Below are positions 16,134-30,083 of a DNA stretch of 64,000 nt, piece after piece. The notes beneath the pieces are model-generated. The model saw nothing but the letters and a program-made list of their open reading frames with translations, was not told where the DNA came from and ran no database searches. The DNA lies in NCBI RefSeq assembly GCF_021390595.1, contig NZ_JAJEJR010000001.1:1798001-1862000 (forward strand). The letters run 5' to 3'. A program made the translations under genes and the position numbers. Numbering within the stretch: position 1 is the stretch's first letter; every line of letters begins with the position of its first letter. Origin of the DNA: Paraburkholderia sp. HP33-1. Lineage in GTDB: Bacteria; Pseudomonadota; Gammaproteobacteria; Burkholderiales; Burkholderiaceae.

Positions 16134-16805
16134 ATGCGGGCATCTCTGTCTGACCTGGCCCGTGGGAATAGTCTCGCAAGACGCGATGCGCTGCAGTTCA
16201 TCATGTACCACCGGCTAGGCACGAGCACCGATGACCCGACGACCGTCCTGAAAAATGCAGTGCGATCCGGTACGTAGATTCCGGTCGTGGAGCAACGGCG
16301 ATCTTCGGGGCCGCGCAGCCGTAGCAGCAACGAGCCCAGCCCGCGCTCGATCACGTTCACACCATCCCAGCTATTCAGGGGCGCGGCCAGGATGGCCGCC
16401 CGTACCGGAGCGTCTGCCCCTGCACGGATACTGCTTCCCGCCGACGATGGCCTTGCGATATGGTTTGCCAAACCCGGCGACGTGCTCCCCGATGGCACTA
16501 TCGCCACGCCCGTTGCCACACCCCTCGCCGATGCGCAGCCGTTCGAGTATGGCGACGATGCTCTGTCGGCTGACTCGATGGACCTTGCCGGCAACCTAAC
16601 GCCCAACATGGGGCCCGCTGGAAGCTGGTACACGAATCCGGGTAGTGGTCAGATGCGTATGTATGGTCAGAATGGCTTTCCAGTTGTCGACTTTGATTTC
16701 GATCACGACCACGGCCAGGGCATCCCGCACGCGCATAACTGGGAGGACAACGGCGGCCCCTTTCCCATCCGCGGACCTTGGATGCGGTTTTCGCCACTAC
16801 CATGA
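16134..16805 (+). pseudogene. Toxin-like gene interrupted by an in-frame amber codon
   Basis: Reading from ATG 16134, which has a strong AAGGAGG five bases upstream, the frame stops at TAG 16275-16277 after 47 codons (ending LKNAVRSGT). It continues in the same frame to 16805 with IPVVEQRRSSGPRSRSS and, at the end, GQNGFPVVDFDFDHDHGQG followed by IPHAHNWEDNG. The HDHGxGxPHAHNW ending is what I associate with polymorphic-toxin C-termini. Related proteins, from memory, have a tyrosine where the stop falls, so a single Tyr-to-amber change is the simplest reading. A restart at GTG 16287 is possible but has no ribosome site. No signal peptide is visible. Confidence 0.6.
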
Positions 16806-16862
16806 TGCACCCGCCCGGCCACCGGCCAGCCAGCAATGGCACCTTTACTGATCCTTGTCTTC

Positions 16863-17258
16863 ATGAAAACCAGACATAGTTATCACGATGCAGAACTGAT
16901 TGGCTGCGCGTACTCGCGTATCAATTCCTCCCTTCTGCTGAGTTTCGAATGCGTTGACGGCACGACGCCGAAACTGCAGTTCTCCGGCGTCACAGCCGTG
17001 CGCGTCAATGATTTCGGCCAACAGAACGTGGTATCGCGCCTGCTGATCTCACCGTCGCACGTGTTCACTCCTGACGAGATTCGCACCTATGTGGATTGGG
17101 CGAGCAGCCAGCACGACTATCGAGCAGCGATGACACACGAGAGGTCAAAAATAATCGCCGCGGCCGTTGCCGAACAACAGTCGATCCTGTTCGTTCTGGA
17201 GCCGTCCGTCGGCGCCGAAGTCGTCGCGCTATGCCAGACGGTGCAGGAATTTGACTGA
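16863..17258 (+). CDS. Hypothetical protein, possible immunity protein
   Basis: A 131-aa soluble protein (MKTRHSYHDAELIGCAYS) placed 57 bp downstream of the broken toxin-like gene. It alternates short strands (SLLLSFECVDG, KLQFSGVTAVRVND) with a C-terminal helix (MTHERSKIIAAAVAEQQS). Size, position and lack of motifs fit an immunity gene, but I do not recognise a family. An in-frame ATG at 16836 would add nine residues; neither start has a convincing Shine-Dalgarno. Confidence 0.6.
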   Translation: MKTRHSYHDAELIGCAYSRINSSLLLSFECVDGTTPKLQFSGVTAVRVNDFGQQNVVSRLLISPSHVFTPDEIRTYVDWASSQHDYRAAMTHERSKIIAAAVAEQQSILFVLEPSVGAEVVALCQTVQEFD

Positions 17259-17461
17259 AGCCGGCACGATTATTTTTGGTGGGTCGCTTGGCGGGTAGCA
17301 TCGCGATTCAACCCGGAAACCATTTTCATAGCTGGATAATTGGCGGACATCGCCACACGTTATCCGGCTGCGGCTTCTTTCTGGCGAGCCGATTCGGCGC
17401 GGACTATCATGATTGAGCTTGTTTCCTCTTGTCCCGTTCATCACTGGAAAGGAAGAACATC

Positions 17462-18478
17462 ATGCCCAGAATGAAAGCAGTCGAAGTGAAGCAGGCCGGC
17501 GGCCCGCTCGAACTGGTGGAGCGCGACGTGCCCGAGCCGGGCGCGGGTCACGTGCGCATCAGGATTCACGCTTGCGGCATCTGTCATAGCGATGTGATGA
17601 CCAAGGAAGGCCTGTGGCCAGGCCTCGCCTATCCGCGCGTACCCGGGCACGAAATCGCGGGCGTGATCGACGCGCTCGGCGCGGGTGTCGACGGCTGGCA
17701 GGCGGGGCAGCGTGTCGGGGTCGGCTGGCACGGCGGGCATTGCGGCAAATGCGAACACTGCCGCCAGGGCGACTTCGTGCTGTGCAAGTTCGCCCTCATC
17801 CCCGGCATCAGCTATGACGGCGGTTACGCCGAATACATGGTGGCCCCGGTCGAAGCGTTGGCGCGCATTCCCGACGATCTGTCCGATGTCGATGCCGCGC
17901 CGCTGCTCTGCGCGGGTATTACGACCTTCAACGCGATCCGCAATAGCGGCGCGCGCGCCGGTGACGTGGTCGCGATTCTCGGGATCGGCGGCCTCGGGCA
18001 TCTCGGCGTGCAATTCGCGCGCAAGATGGGCTTTCGCACGGTGGCAATCGCGCGCGGACAGGACAAGGCCCCGCTCGCGAAGCAACTGGGCGCGCATCAC
18101 TACATCGACAGCAAAACGGAAAACGTCGCCGAGGCACTGCAGGCACTGGGCGGCGCGAAGCTGGTACTCGCCACGGTGACGAGCGGCAAGGCGATGAGCG
18201 CCACGCTCGGCGGTCTCGGCCTGAACGGCAAGCTCGTGATGGTCGGCGTCTCCGAAGAGCCGGTCGAAGTGCCGATCACGCAATTCATCATGGGACGCAA
18301 CTCGGTGCAAGGCTGGCCCTCCGGCACCTCGGCCGATTCGCAGGACACGCTCGCGTTCAGCGCGATGAGCGGCGTCAAGCCGATGATCGAGGAGTATCCG
18401 CTCGCGGAAGCGGCGCAGGCCTTCGACCGGATGATGAGCGGCCACGCGCGTTTCAGGGTGGTGCTAAAGACGGCCTGA
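17462..18478 (+). CDS. Zinc-dependent alcohol dehydrogenase
   Basis: A 338-aa cytoplasmic medium-chain dehydrogenase. The catalytic-zinc ligands lie in CGICHSD and GHEIAG, the structural-zinc cysteines in CGKCEHCRQGDFVLC, and the dinucleotide loop in GIGGLGHLGVQFARKMG. The presence of all four structural cysteines and the short length match the AdhA/AdhP-like NAD(P) enzymes that act on primary alcohols and aldehydes. ATG 17462 is preceded by GGAAAGGAAG. It is convergent with katG and separated from it by a perfect hairpin. The substrate is not predictable. Confidence 0.93.
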   Translation: MPRMKAVEVKQAGGPLELVERDVPEPGAGHVRIRIHACGICHSDVMTKEGLWPGLAYPRVPGHEIAGVIDALGAGVDGWQAGQRVGVGWHGGHCGKCEHCRQGDFVLCKFALIPGISYDGGYAEYMVAPVEALARIPDDLSDVDAAPLLCAGITTFNAIRNSGARAGDVVAILGIGGLGHLGVQFARKMGFRTVAIARGQDKAPLAKQLGAHHYIDSKTENVAEALQALGGAKLVLATVTSGKAMSATLGGLGLNGKLVMVGVSEEPVEVPITQFIMGRNSVQGWPSGTSADSQDTLAFSAMSGVKPMIEEYPLAEAAQAFDRMMSGHARFRVVLKTA

Positions 18479-18542
18479 GTCGGACAGGTAGACGCACTCC
18501 GTCCGGGACCAGACATTCGCGTGCATGAAAAACGAGGCGATA

Positions 18543-18566
18543 TGCGGCGAGCAAAAGCTCGCCGCA
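18543..18566. terminator. Hairpin between convergent adh and katG
   Basis: A perfect 10-bp inverted repeat (TGCGGCGAGC / GCTCGCCGCA) with an AAAA loop sits between the stop codons of the two convergent genes. No long T-run follows on either strand, so it is a candidate bidirectional terminator by position and stem strength. Confidence 0.55.
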
Positions 18567-18576
18567 CCGGCTTCAC

Positions 18577-21269
<2,693 letters not shown>

Positions 21270-22514
21270 GTGTCCAAAGCTGTGCCGAAAGCTGCCCCGA
21301 ACGCTGAGCTCGTCACCGTCCAGCCCGTCGAATCGCTCGTCGTGCCTGAACTGCTCGATGGCCGCGACGGCACCAATCGCGGCGCGGCCGACAGCTCGCA
21401 GCTGTCGGCGCGCAACGATCTCGATGCGGTGCGCGCATGGCTCTCCAATTACGCCGACACCAAAACCACTTTCGACAACTACCGCAAGGAAGCCGAGCGC
21501 CTCCTGCTGTGGGCGGTCGTGCAGCTCGGCAAGCCGCTTTCGTCACTGACGCACGAGGATCTGCTGCTGTTCAAGGCGTTCATCGCCGATCCGCAGCCGG
21601 CCGCGCGTTGGGTGTCGGCGAACGGCGGCAAGTACGCGCGCAGCGACGCACGCTGGCGGCCGTTCAATGGGCCGCTGTCGCCAGCTAGCCAGCGCCAGGC
21701 GCTGATCATCCTGAACGCGATGTTCACGTGGCTCGTCAATGCCGGCTATCTGCGCGGAAATCCCATGGCGCTGCTGCGGCAGCGCGCGAAGCGCTCCGCA
21801 CCGCGCGTCACGCGCTACCTGTCGACGTCGCTATGGGACGAAGTGAAGCTGTTCGTCGGGCAACTGCCCCAGGATACCGACGCGCAACGCGCGTATTACG
21901 CGCGTTGCCGCTGGCTAACCACCTTGTTCTATCTGCAAGGTATGCGCATTTCCGAAGTCGCCGGCGGGCAGATGGGCCAGTTCTTCAGACGGCTCGGCGC
22001 CGATGGTCAGGACCAGTGGTGGCTCGAAACGCTCGGCAAGGGCGACAAGGAGCGCATCGTGCCGGTGTCGGCCGAGCTGGTTCAGGAGCTGCGCAGCTAC
22101 CGCACGTTGAACGGCCTCGCCGCGCTGCCGACCCGCGCCGAGGACACCCCGCTCGTGCTGCCGTTCAAGGGACGCAACCGCTGCTTGTCGCGCTCGGCGA
22201 TTCACGACGCGATCAAGGGCATCTTCGCGGGCGCGGCTACATGGCTGCGCGCGCGCGGTCCCGAATTCGCCGATCGCGCCGACGAACTCGAGCGCGCATC
22301 GGCTCACTGGCTGCGGCATACGGCCGGTTCGCATCAGGCGGACGGCGGCGTCGATCTGCGCACGATCCGCGACAATCTCGGCCACGTCTCGCTGAACACG
22401 ACCAGCCTTTACCTGCACACCGAGGACGACGCGCGGCATACCGAGACCGTTAATCGGCATCGGATGAACTGGGGCGATGCGAAGTCGAAAGTAGACAAGG
22501 CCGGTGGCAATTAA
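21270..22514 (+). CDS. Tyrosine recombinase / site-specific integrase
   Basis: A 414-aa phage-integrase-fold recombinase. The N-terminal SAM-like domain (LDAVRAWLSNYADTKTTFDN, etc.) is followed by the catalytic domain with all active residues: Arg in LQGMRISEVAG, Lys in LGKGDKERIVPV, His-x-x-Arg in HWLRHTAGSH, and His plus nucleophile Tyr in LGHVSLNTTSLYLH. It is longer than XerC/D, and no att repeats, excisionase or phage genes are visible, so it is a solitary chromosomal recombinase. I chose GTG 21270 because GAGGAG lies 11 bases upstream; GTG 21258 is the alternative but overlaps that site. Confidence 0.85.
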   Translation: MSKAVPKAAPNAELVTVQPVESLVVPELLDGRDGTNRGAADSSQLSARNDLDAVRAWLSNYADTKTTFDNYRKEAERLLLWAVVQLGKPLSSLTHEDLLLFKAFIADPQPAARWVSANGGKYARSDARWRPFNGPLSPASQRQALIILNAMFTWLVNAGYLRGNPMALLRQRAKRSAPRVTRYLSTSLWDEVKLFVGQLPQDTDAQRAYYARCRWLTTLFYLQGMRISEVAGGQMGQFFRRLGADGQDQWWLETLGKGDKERIVPVSAELVQELRSYRTLNGLAALPTRAEDTPLVLPFKGRNRCLSRSAIHDAIKGIFAGAATWLRARGPEFADRADELERASAHWLRHTAGSHQADGGVDLRTIRDNLGHVSLNTTSLYLHTEDDARHTETVNRHRMNWGDAKSKVDKAGGN

Positions 22515-22754
22515 GCGCAAATCGGACGTCTGAGACGCGCCGGGATCCCGGCCGCCCCCCACACACCGCTCTCCCCCAACTCCCCGCCAATCCCACCCCC
22601 TTGCCCGCTAGAATTGCCGGCTTTGCCCGCGTCGGGCGCGCCGCAAGGCAAAATACGGGTTTTGCGCGCGCCGCACGCGCGGCCGAACCGGGGCACGAAG
22701 CGCCCGGGCCCGGCGAGGACCGCTCGTCCCTAACAGAGCAGATCAGGAGCCTTT

Positions 22755-23351
22755 ATGAGCGATTCGAACCCATCCTTTCTCGGCCGGATTTCCCTGGCCG
22801 TCAGTACGTTTTTCAGCATTCTCGGCAATGGCGACTTCGCCGCCGACGTGCTGCGCCTGCGCAATGGCGAAAAGATCGGCGCGGCCCCGGCGGCCGCCCC
22901 CGCCGCCACAACGCCCGCGCCGGCCCCCGCACCACAACCGAAGCCGCAACCCGCGCCGGTGCTGAAAGAGGCAACCCCCGACGCCGCGCTGCAACTGCTC
23001 GGCCTGCTGCAACGCGACGCGCGCTTCATCGATTTCGTCGAGGAAGACATCAAGGGCTATAGCGACGCCGACATCGGCGCAGCCGCGCGTCTCGTGCACG
23101 AAGGCTGCCGCGCGACGCTGCGCGAGCACTTCACGATCCGCCCGGTGCGCGACGAAGCCGAAGGCAGCCGCGTGACGCTGCCCCAGGGCTTCGACGCGAG
23201 TTCGGTGCGCCTGACCGGCAACGTCGTCGGCAGCGCGCCGTTTAGCGGCAGCATCAGCCATCGCGGCTGGCGCGTCGACGACGTGCGTCTGCCCAAGCTC
23301 GCAGACGGCCATAACGCGAAGGTCATCGCACCGGCGGAGGTGGAGCTATGA
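22755..23351 (+). CDS. DUF2760 domain protein
   Basis: A 198-aa protein. A short amphipathic/hydrophobic N-terminus (FLGRISLAVSTFFSILG) is followed by an Ala/Pro-rich linker at ~43-70 and the conserved DUF2760 domain (ALQLLGLLQRDARFIDFVEED, AARLVHEGCRATLREHF, SGSISHRGWRVDDVRLP). It starts at ATG after CAGGAG. Its stop overlaps the start of the first Hsp70 by four bases (ATGA). The repeated association with Hsp70-like genes suggests a partner or co-chaperone; no activity is known to me. Confidence 0.88.
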   Translation: MSDSNPSFLGRISLAVSTFFSILGNGDFAADVLRLRNGEKIGAAPAAAPAATTPAPAPAPQPKPQPAPVLKEATPDAALQLLGLLQRDARFIDFVEEDIKGYSDADIGAAARLVHEGCRATLREHFTIRPVRDEAEGSRVTLPQGFDASSVRLTGNVVGSAPFSGSISHRGWRVDDVRLPKLADGHNAKVIAPAEVEL

Positions 23352-25191
23352 GCGACGCACGCTATTCGATCGGCATCGACCTCGGCACTACGCACTGCGC
23401 GCTGTCCTACGTGGACACGCACGCGAGCGACGGCGAGAAAACCACCCAGGACGTGCTGCCGATCGCGCAGCTCACGGGCCCCGGCGCAATCAACAATCTG
23501 CCGTTGTTGCCGTCGTTCCTGTACCTGCCCCATCCCGACGAACTGGCCTCCGGCGATCTCTACCTGCCGTGGACCGGCCAACGCGAATTCGCGGTCGGCG
23601 AATTCGCGCGCAGCCGTGGCGCCGGCACGCCGATCCGGCTCGTGTCGAGCGCGAAGAGCTGGCTCTGTCATCCGGGCGTCGACCGTCGCGCGGGCATTCT
23701 GCCGAACGACGCGCCGCCCGAAGTCGCGCGCGTGTCGCCGCTCGAAAGCTCGGTGCGCTATCTGACGCACCTGCGCGAGGCGTGGGACCACGCGCATCCG
23801 GACGCGCCGTTCGGCGAGCAGGACGTCACGGTAACGATCCCGGCATCGTTCGACCCCGCCGCGCGCGAACTGACCGCGGAAGCCGCCGAGGCCGCCGGCT
23901 TCACGCGCATGACGCTGCTCGAAGAACCGCAGGCGGCGCTCTATAGCTGGATCCAGAAGAGCGGCGGCCAGTGGCGCAAGCAGGTCAAGGTCGGCGACAT
24001 CATCCTCGTCGTCGACGTCGGCGGCGGCACGACCGACCTGTCGCTGATCGCGGTGATCGAGCGCGACGGCAATCTCGAACTGCATCGCGTCGCGGTCGGC
24101 GAGCACATCCTGCTCGGCGGCGACAACATGGATCTCGCGCTCGCGCACGTCGTCGCGCGCAAGCTCGCGGCACAGGGCACCCAGGCCGACGCGTGGCAAC
24201 TGCGTGCGCTCACCTATGCGTGCCGCGCGGCAAAGGAGACGCTGCTTTCCGACCCCGCCACCGACACCGTGCCGCTCGTCGTGCCGAGCCGCGGCTCGAA
24301 GCTGATCGGCGGCTCGATCCGCACCGAGCTGACCCGCGCCGAACTCACGCAGACGATCCTCGACGGCTTCTTCCCGCCGGTCGACAGCGCCGCGCGTCCG
24401 GTGAGCCGCGCGCGGGCAGGTCTGACGCAGCTCGGTCTGCCGTATGCGCAGGATGCCGGTATCACGCGGCATCTGGCGGCGTTCCTCGGCCGTCAGGTCG
24501 GCGCGCTGGCCGAACTCGAAGGGCTGCGCGAGCACGTCGCGCCAAACGCAAGCTTCCTGCACCCGACCGCGGTGCTGTTCAACGGCGGCGTGTTCAAGTC
24601 GACGCTGCTGGTCGAGCGCATCATGGGCACGCTGAACGGCTGGCTCGCGGCCGAAGGTGTGGCACCCGCCCGTCTGCTCGAAGGCGCGGACCTCGATCTG
24701 GCGGTCGCACGCGGTGCGGCCTACTACGGCTACGTGCGACGCGGCCGCGGCGTGCGGATTCGCGGCGGCACCGCGCGTGCGTACTACATCGCGATCGAAT
24801 CCGCGATGCCGGCGGTGCCGGGGCTCGAGCCTCCGGTGCAGGCGCTGTGCATCGCGCCGTTCGGCATGGAAGAAGGCACCGACGCCGAGTTGCCCGCGCA
24901 GGAGTTCGGGCTGGTCGTCGGTGAGCCGGTGCATTTCCGCTTCTTCGGCTCGTCCGTGCGTCGTCAGGATCAGGTCGGCACGCTGCTCGATTTCTGGGGC
25001 CCCGAGGAGCTGCAGGAGCTCGAGGAAATTCAGGCGACGCTGCCGGCGGCCGGCCGCATCGCCGGTGAAATCGTGCCGGTGAAGCTGCATGCGCGTGTGA
25101 CCGAAACCGGCACGCTCGAACTGGAAGCCATCCCGCGCGGCTCCGACGAGCGCTGGAAAGTCGAATTCGACGTGCGCGGCAACGCGAATGC

Positions 25192-25195
<4 letters not shown>
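23348..25195 (+). CDS. Hsp70-family ATPase, divergent DnaK paralogue
   Basis: A 615-aa actin-fold chaperone-like ATPase. Phosphate-1 is IGIDLGTTHCALSYVD, phosphate-2 is DVGGGTTDLSLI, and the connect/adenosine region is VLFNGGVFKS. The nucleotide-binding domain is complete (to ~residue 480), but the C-terminal part is a short beta-rich segment (EIVPVKLHARVTETGTLELE). There is no helical lid, unlike 640-aa DnaK, so it is truncated relative to DnaK and lacks the EEVD-like tail. It is coupled by ATGA overlaps to DUF2760 before and to the second Hsp70 after. No dnaJ or grpE is adjacent. Confidence 0.92.
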
Positions 25196-28068
<2,873 letters not shown>

Positions 28069-28113
28069 GGCGTTTTGCGAATGACGTCGCTGTGAAGGTG
28101 AAAATGAAAAAAA

Positions 28114-28512
28114 CTACGGCGTCACGGGACCGTGGCAACAAACGCAAATCTTGTTTCCCTCCGGATCCCGGAAATACGCCCCGTAATAGTTCGGGTGATA
28201 GTGTGGCCGCAAGCCGGGAGGGCCTTCGCAAGAGCCGGAGTTTGCCAGCGCGCTAGCGTAGGCGTTATCGACTGAACGACGATCAGGCGCGAGCAACGCC
28301 ACCATTTGACCGTTTCCGTGTTCTGCCGGGTTGCCATCATAGGGCCTGCCGATCAGGAAGAGCGGACGCGGCATACGCTCAGCCATCCAACCCGCCCACG
28401 CTTGATCGGGCTCACAAAACTTCAGTTTGTGTCCCAGCTCGCCCATGACGACCGAATAGAATTTGAAGGCACGGTCAAAGTCATTCACCCCCACGAATAC
28501 GTGCGAAATCAT
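28114..28512 (-). CDS. VOC/glyoxalase-family protein
   Basis: A 132-aa single vicinal-oxygen-chelate domain (MISHVFVGVNDFDRAFKFYS, GRPYDGNPAEHGNGQMVALL, GAYFRDPEGNKICVCCHGP). The paired beta-alpha-beta modules and the terminal DPEGN turn are typical. The reaction is unknown; lyases, dioxygenases and resistance proteins share the fold. I chose ATG 28512 because AGGA precedes it, and the upstream extension of the frame has no family similarity. The gene is divergent from nnrS. Confidence 0.85.
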   Translation of the reverse strand: MISHVFVGVNDFDRAFKFYSVVMGELGHKLKFCEPDQAWAGWMAERMPRPLFLIGRPYDGNPAEHGNGQMVALLAPDRRSVDNAYASALANSGSCEGPPGLRPHYHPNYYGAYFRDPEGNKICVCCHGPVTP

Positions 28513-28687
28513 CTTGAACTGTTCCTGTTCAGCCGCGATGTCTTTGCACGTTAGCACGGCAGAGTGACGTTCGGGATCGGCTATCACATCGAGGATCAAC
28601 GGGTGCTATCGCGAACATTCGTCGCATGCGGCGAAAAAGGCCCTGCGTATAAGATGAATCAACACCTCGTTGCCGTTCGGAGCATTC

Positions 28688-29887
28688 ATGAAGCCCGCCA
28701 TCAAGATCGAATCACATCAAGTCGACACACCACCGCGCATCGCTCTGTGGGCGCTCGGATTCAGGCCTTTCTATCTGGCCGGCGCCCTGTTCGGCAGCAT
28801 TGCCATGCTGCTCTGGCTCGGCGCGCTGGCAGGGTGGCCTCTGTTGGACTCCGCGTCGTACATGTCGGGAACGCTGTGGCACGTCCACGAAATGATCTTT
28901 GGATTTGGCGCCGCAATCGTCGTGGGATTTCTGCTGACGGCGGTTCGTGCGTGGACCAGCACGAATCCCGCCCGTGGCGCCGGTCTCGCAGCGCTATGGC
29001 TCCTTTGGCTGGCGGGCCGGATCATGATGTGGCGCGGTTCGAGTCCGCTCGGCGCCCTCGTGGACGTGGCGTTTCTACCCATCGTTGCGCTGGTTCTGCT
29101 GCGCGTGCTCCTAACGGCGAAGAACCGTCACAACATCTTTCTGCCGGTCGCGGTCGGCTTGCTCGCGCTTCTCAACGTCCTCTTCCATGCCTGGGCAAGC
29201 CATGCTCACGGCGACTGGGCGCTGCGCAGCGCGTGGCTCGCGGTCGGTATGCTCGTGCTGTTCGTGACGATCATCGGCGGGCGCATCATTCCTTCGTTCA
29301 CCGCCAATGCCGTTCCGGGTTTTAGCGCGAAGCGCTGGCGTTTCGTCGAAGCGACCGTCATGCCGGCGACGCTGCTCGCGTTTGTGCTGGACTCGCTCGA
29401 TGCGCCGTCGGCGGCAATCGTTGCCGCCTGCGTTGCAGCGGCGGCCATTCACGGGCTTCGCCTCGGCGGATGGCGATCGTGGCGCGTCGGCAATCGCCCC
29501 ATCCTCCTGATCCTGCATATCGCCTATGCGGGGATTCCGGCGGGCTTCGTCATGCTGGCACTCGCCGCGCTCGGTGTCGCTCCGCATTCGGTCGCGATTC
29601 ATACGTTCACCGTTGGCGTCATCGGATGCGCGATCATCGCCATGATCACGCGCACCGCGCGCGGCCATACCGGGCGCGAGCTCGTGGCCGGTCGGATCGA
29701 ACTCGCCTGCTACGGCCTCTTCATTCTGGCGACGTTGATCCGCGTACTCGGCCCATGGCTCTCGCCGCAGTTCACGATGGCCTGGATCTACGCATCCGGC
29801 CTATGCTGGGCGGCCGCGCTGCTTCTCTATTGCGTTCGATACGCGGCGTGGCTTGTTCTTGCCCGAGCCGATGGCAAGCCAGGCTGA
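28688..29887 (+). CDS. nnrS: NnrS family haem/copper membrane protein
   Basis: A 399-aa inner-membrane protein with about twelve hydrophobic helices. NnrS landmarks are LGFRPFYLAGALFG, GTLWHVHEMIFGFGAAIVVGF, GGRIIPSFTAN and AIHTFTVGVIGCAIIAMITR. The conserved histidines (HVHE, HAW, HTF) are candidate haem/copper ligands. Family members relieve nitrosative stress in nitrate- or nitrite-respiring bacteria. ATG 28688 has GGAG six bases upstream. I see no clear FNR or NsrR site in the 175-bp divergent region. Confidence 0.92.
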   Translation: MKPAIKIESHQVDTPPRIALWALGFRPFYLAGALFGSIAMLLWLGALAGWPLLDSASYMSGTLWHVHEMIFGFGAAIVVGFLLTAVRAWTSTNPARGAGLAALWLLWLAGRIMMWRGSSPLGALVDVAFLPIVALVLLRVLLTAKNRHNIFLPVAVGLLALLNVLFHAWASHAHGDWALRSAWLAVGMLVLFVTIIGGRIIPSFTANAVPGFSAKRWRFVEATVMPATLLAFVLDSLDAPSAAIVAACVAAAAIHGLRLGGWRSWRVGNRPILLILHIAYAGIPAGFVMLALAALGVAPHSVAIHTFTVGVIGCAIIAMITRTARGHTGRELVAGRIELACYGLFILATLIRVLGPWLSPQFTMAWIYASGLCWAAALLLYCVRYAAWLVLARADGKPG

Positions 29888-29904
29888 AGTCCGCAGCTTC
29901 CTTG

Positions 29905-29943
29905 AAGCGTTCAGAAGTGCACCATGATTTTCAACGCTTTTTA
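29905..29943 (+). terminator. Weak stem-loop after nnrS
   Basis: AAGCGTT (29905-29911) and AACGCTT (29933-29939) can pair across a 21-base loop and are followed by a short T-run (29938-29942). The position just after the nnrS stop fits a factor-independent terminator, but the stem is short. Confidence 0.4.
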
Positions 29944-29951
29944 CCCTCAAC

Positions 29952-30002
29952 TCTTATATAAGACATAAGACATTTGACCTGACACTGGTATTGCAATTAA
30001 AA
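29952..30002 (+). promoter_or_regulatory. acnB promoter region with TCTTATATAAGA palindrome
   Basis: A perfect 12-bp palindrome TCTTATATAAGA (29952-29963) is followed by an extra half-site ATAAGA (29965-29970). Just downstream lies a plausible sigma-70 promoter: TTGACC at 29974-29979 and TTAAAA at 29997-30002 with a 17-bp spacer. The palindrome looks like an operator for a dimeric regulator. A GntR-type TCA-cycle regulator is my guess. Confidence 0.5.
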
Positions 30003-30083
30003 TCGCGACCAAAGCAGTGCCCGGCACAGCCTTGGAGTGCCTTGGAAGCCTTCCCCTGAAACGCAAATACCAGCAGGTCCCCC

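Noticed and set aside
16100..16633. 177-codon open frame on the minus strand opposite the broken toxin-like gene
   Set aside because: The plus strand has a strong ribosome site, coherent protein on both sides of the amber codon and a recognisable C-terminal motif; the minus frame has none.
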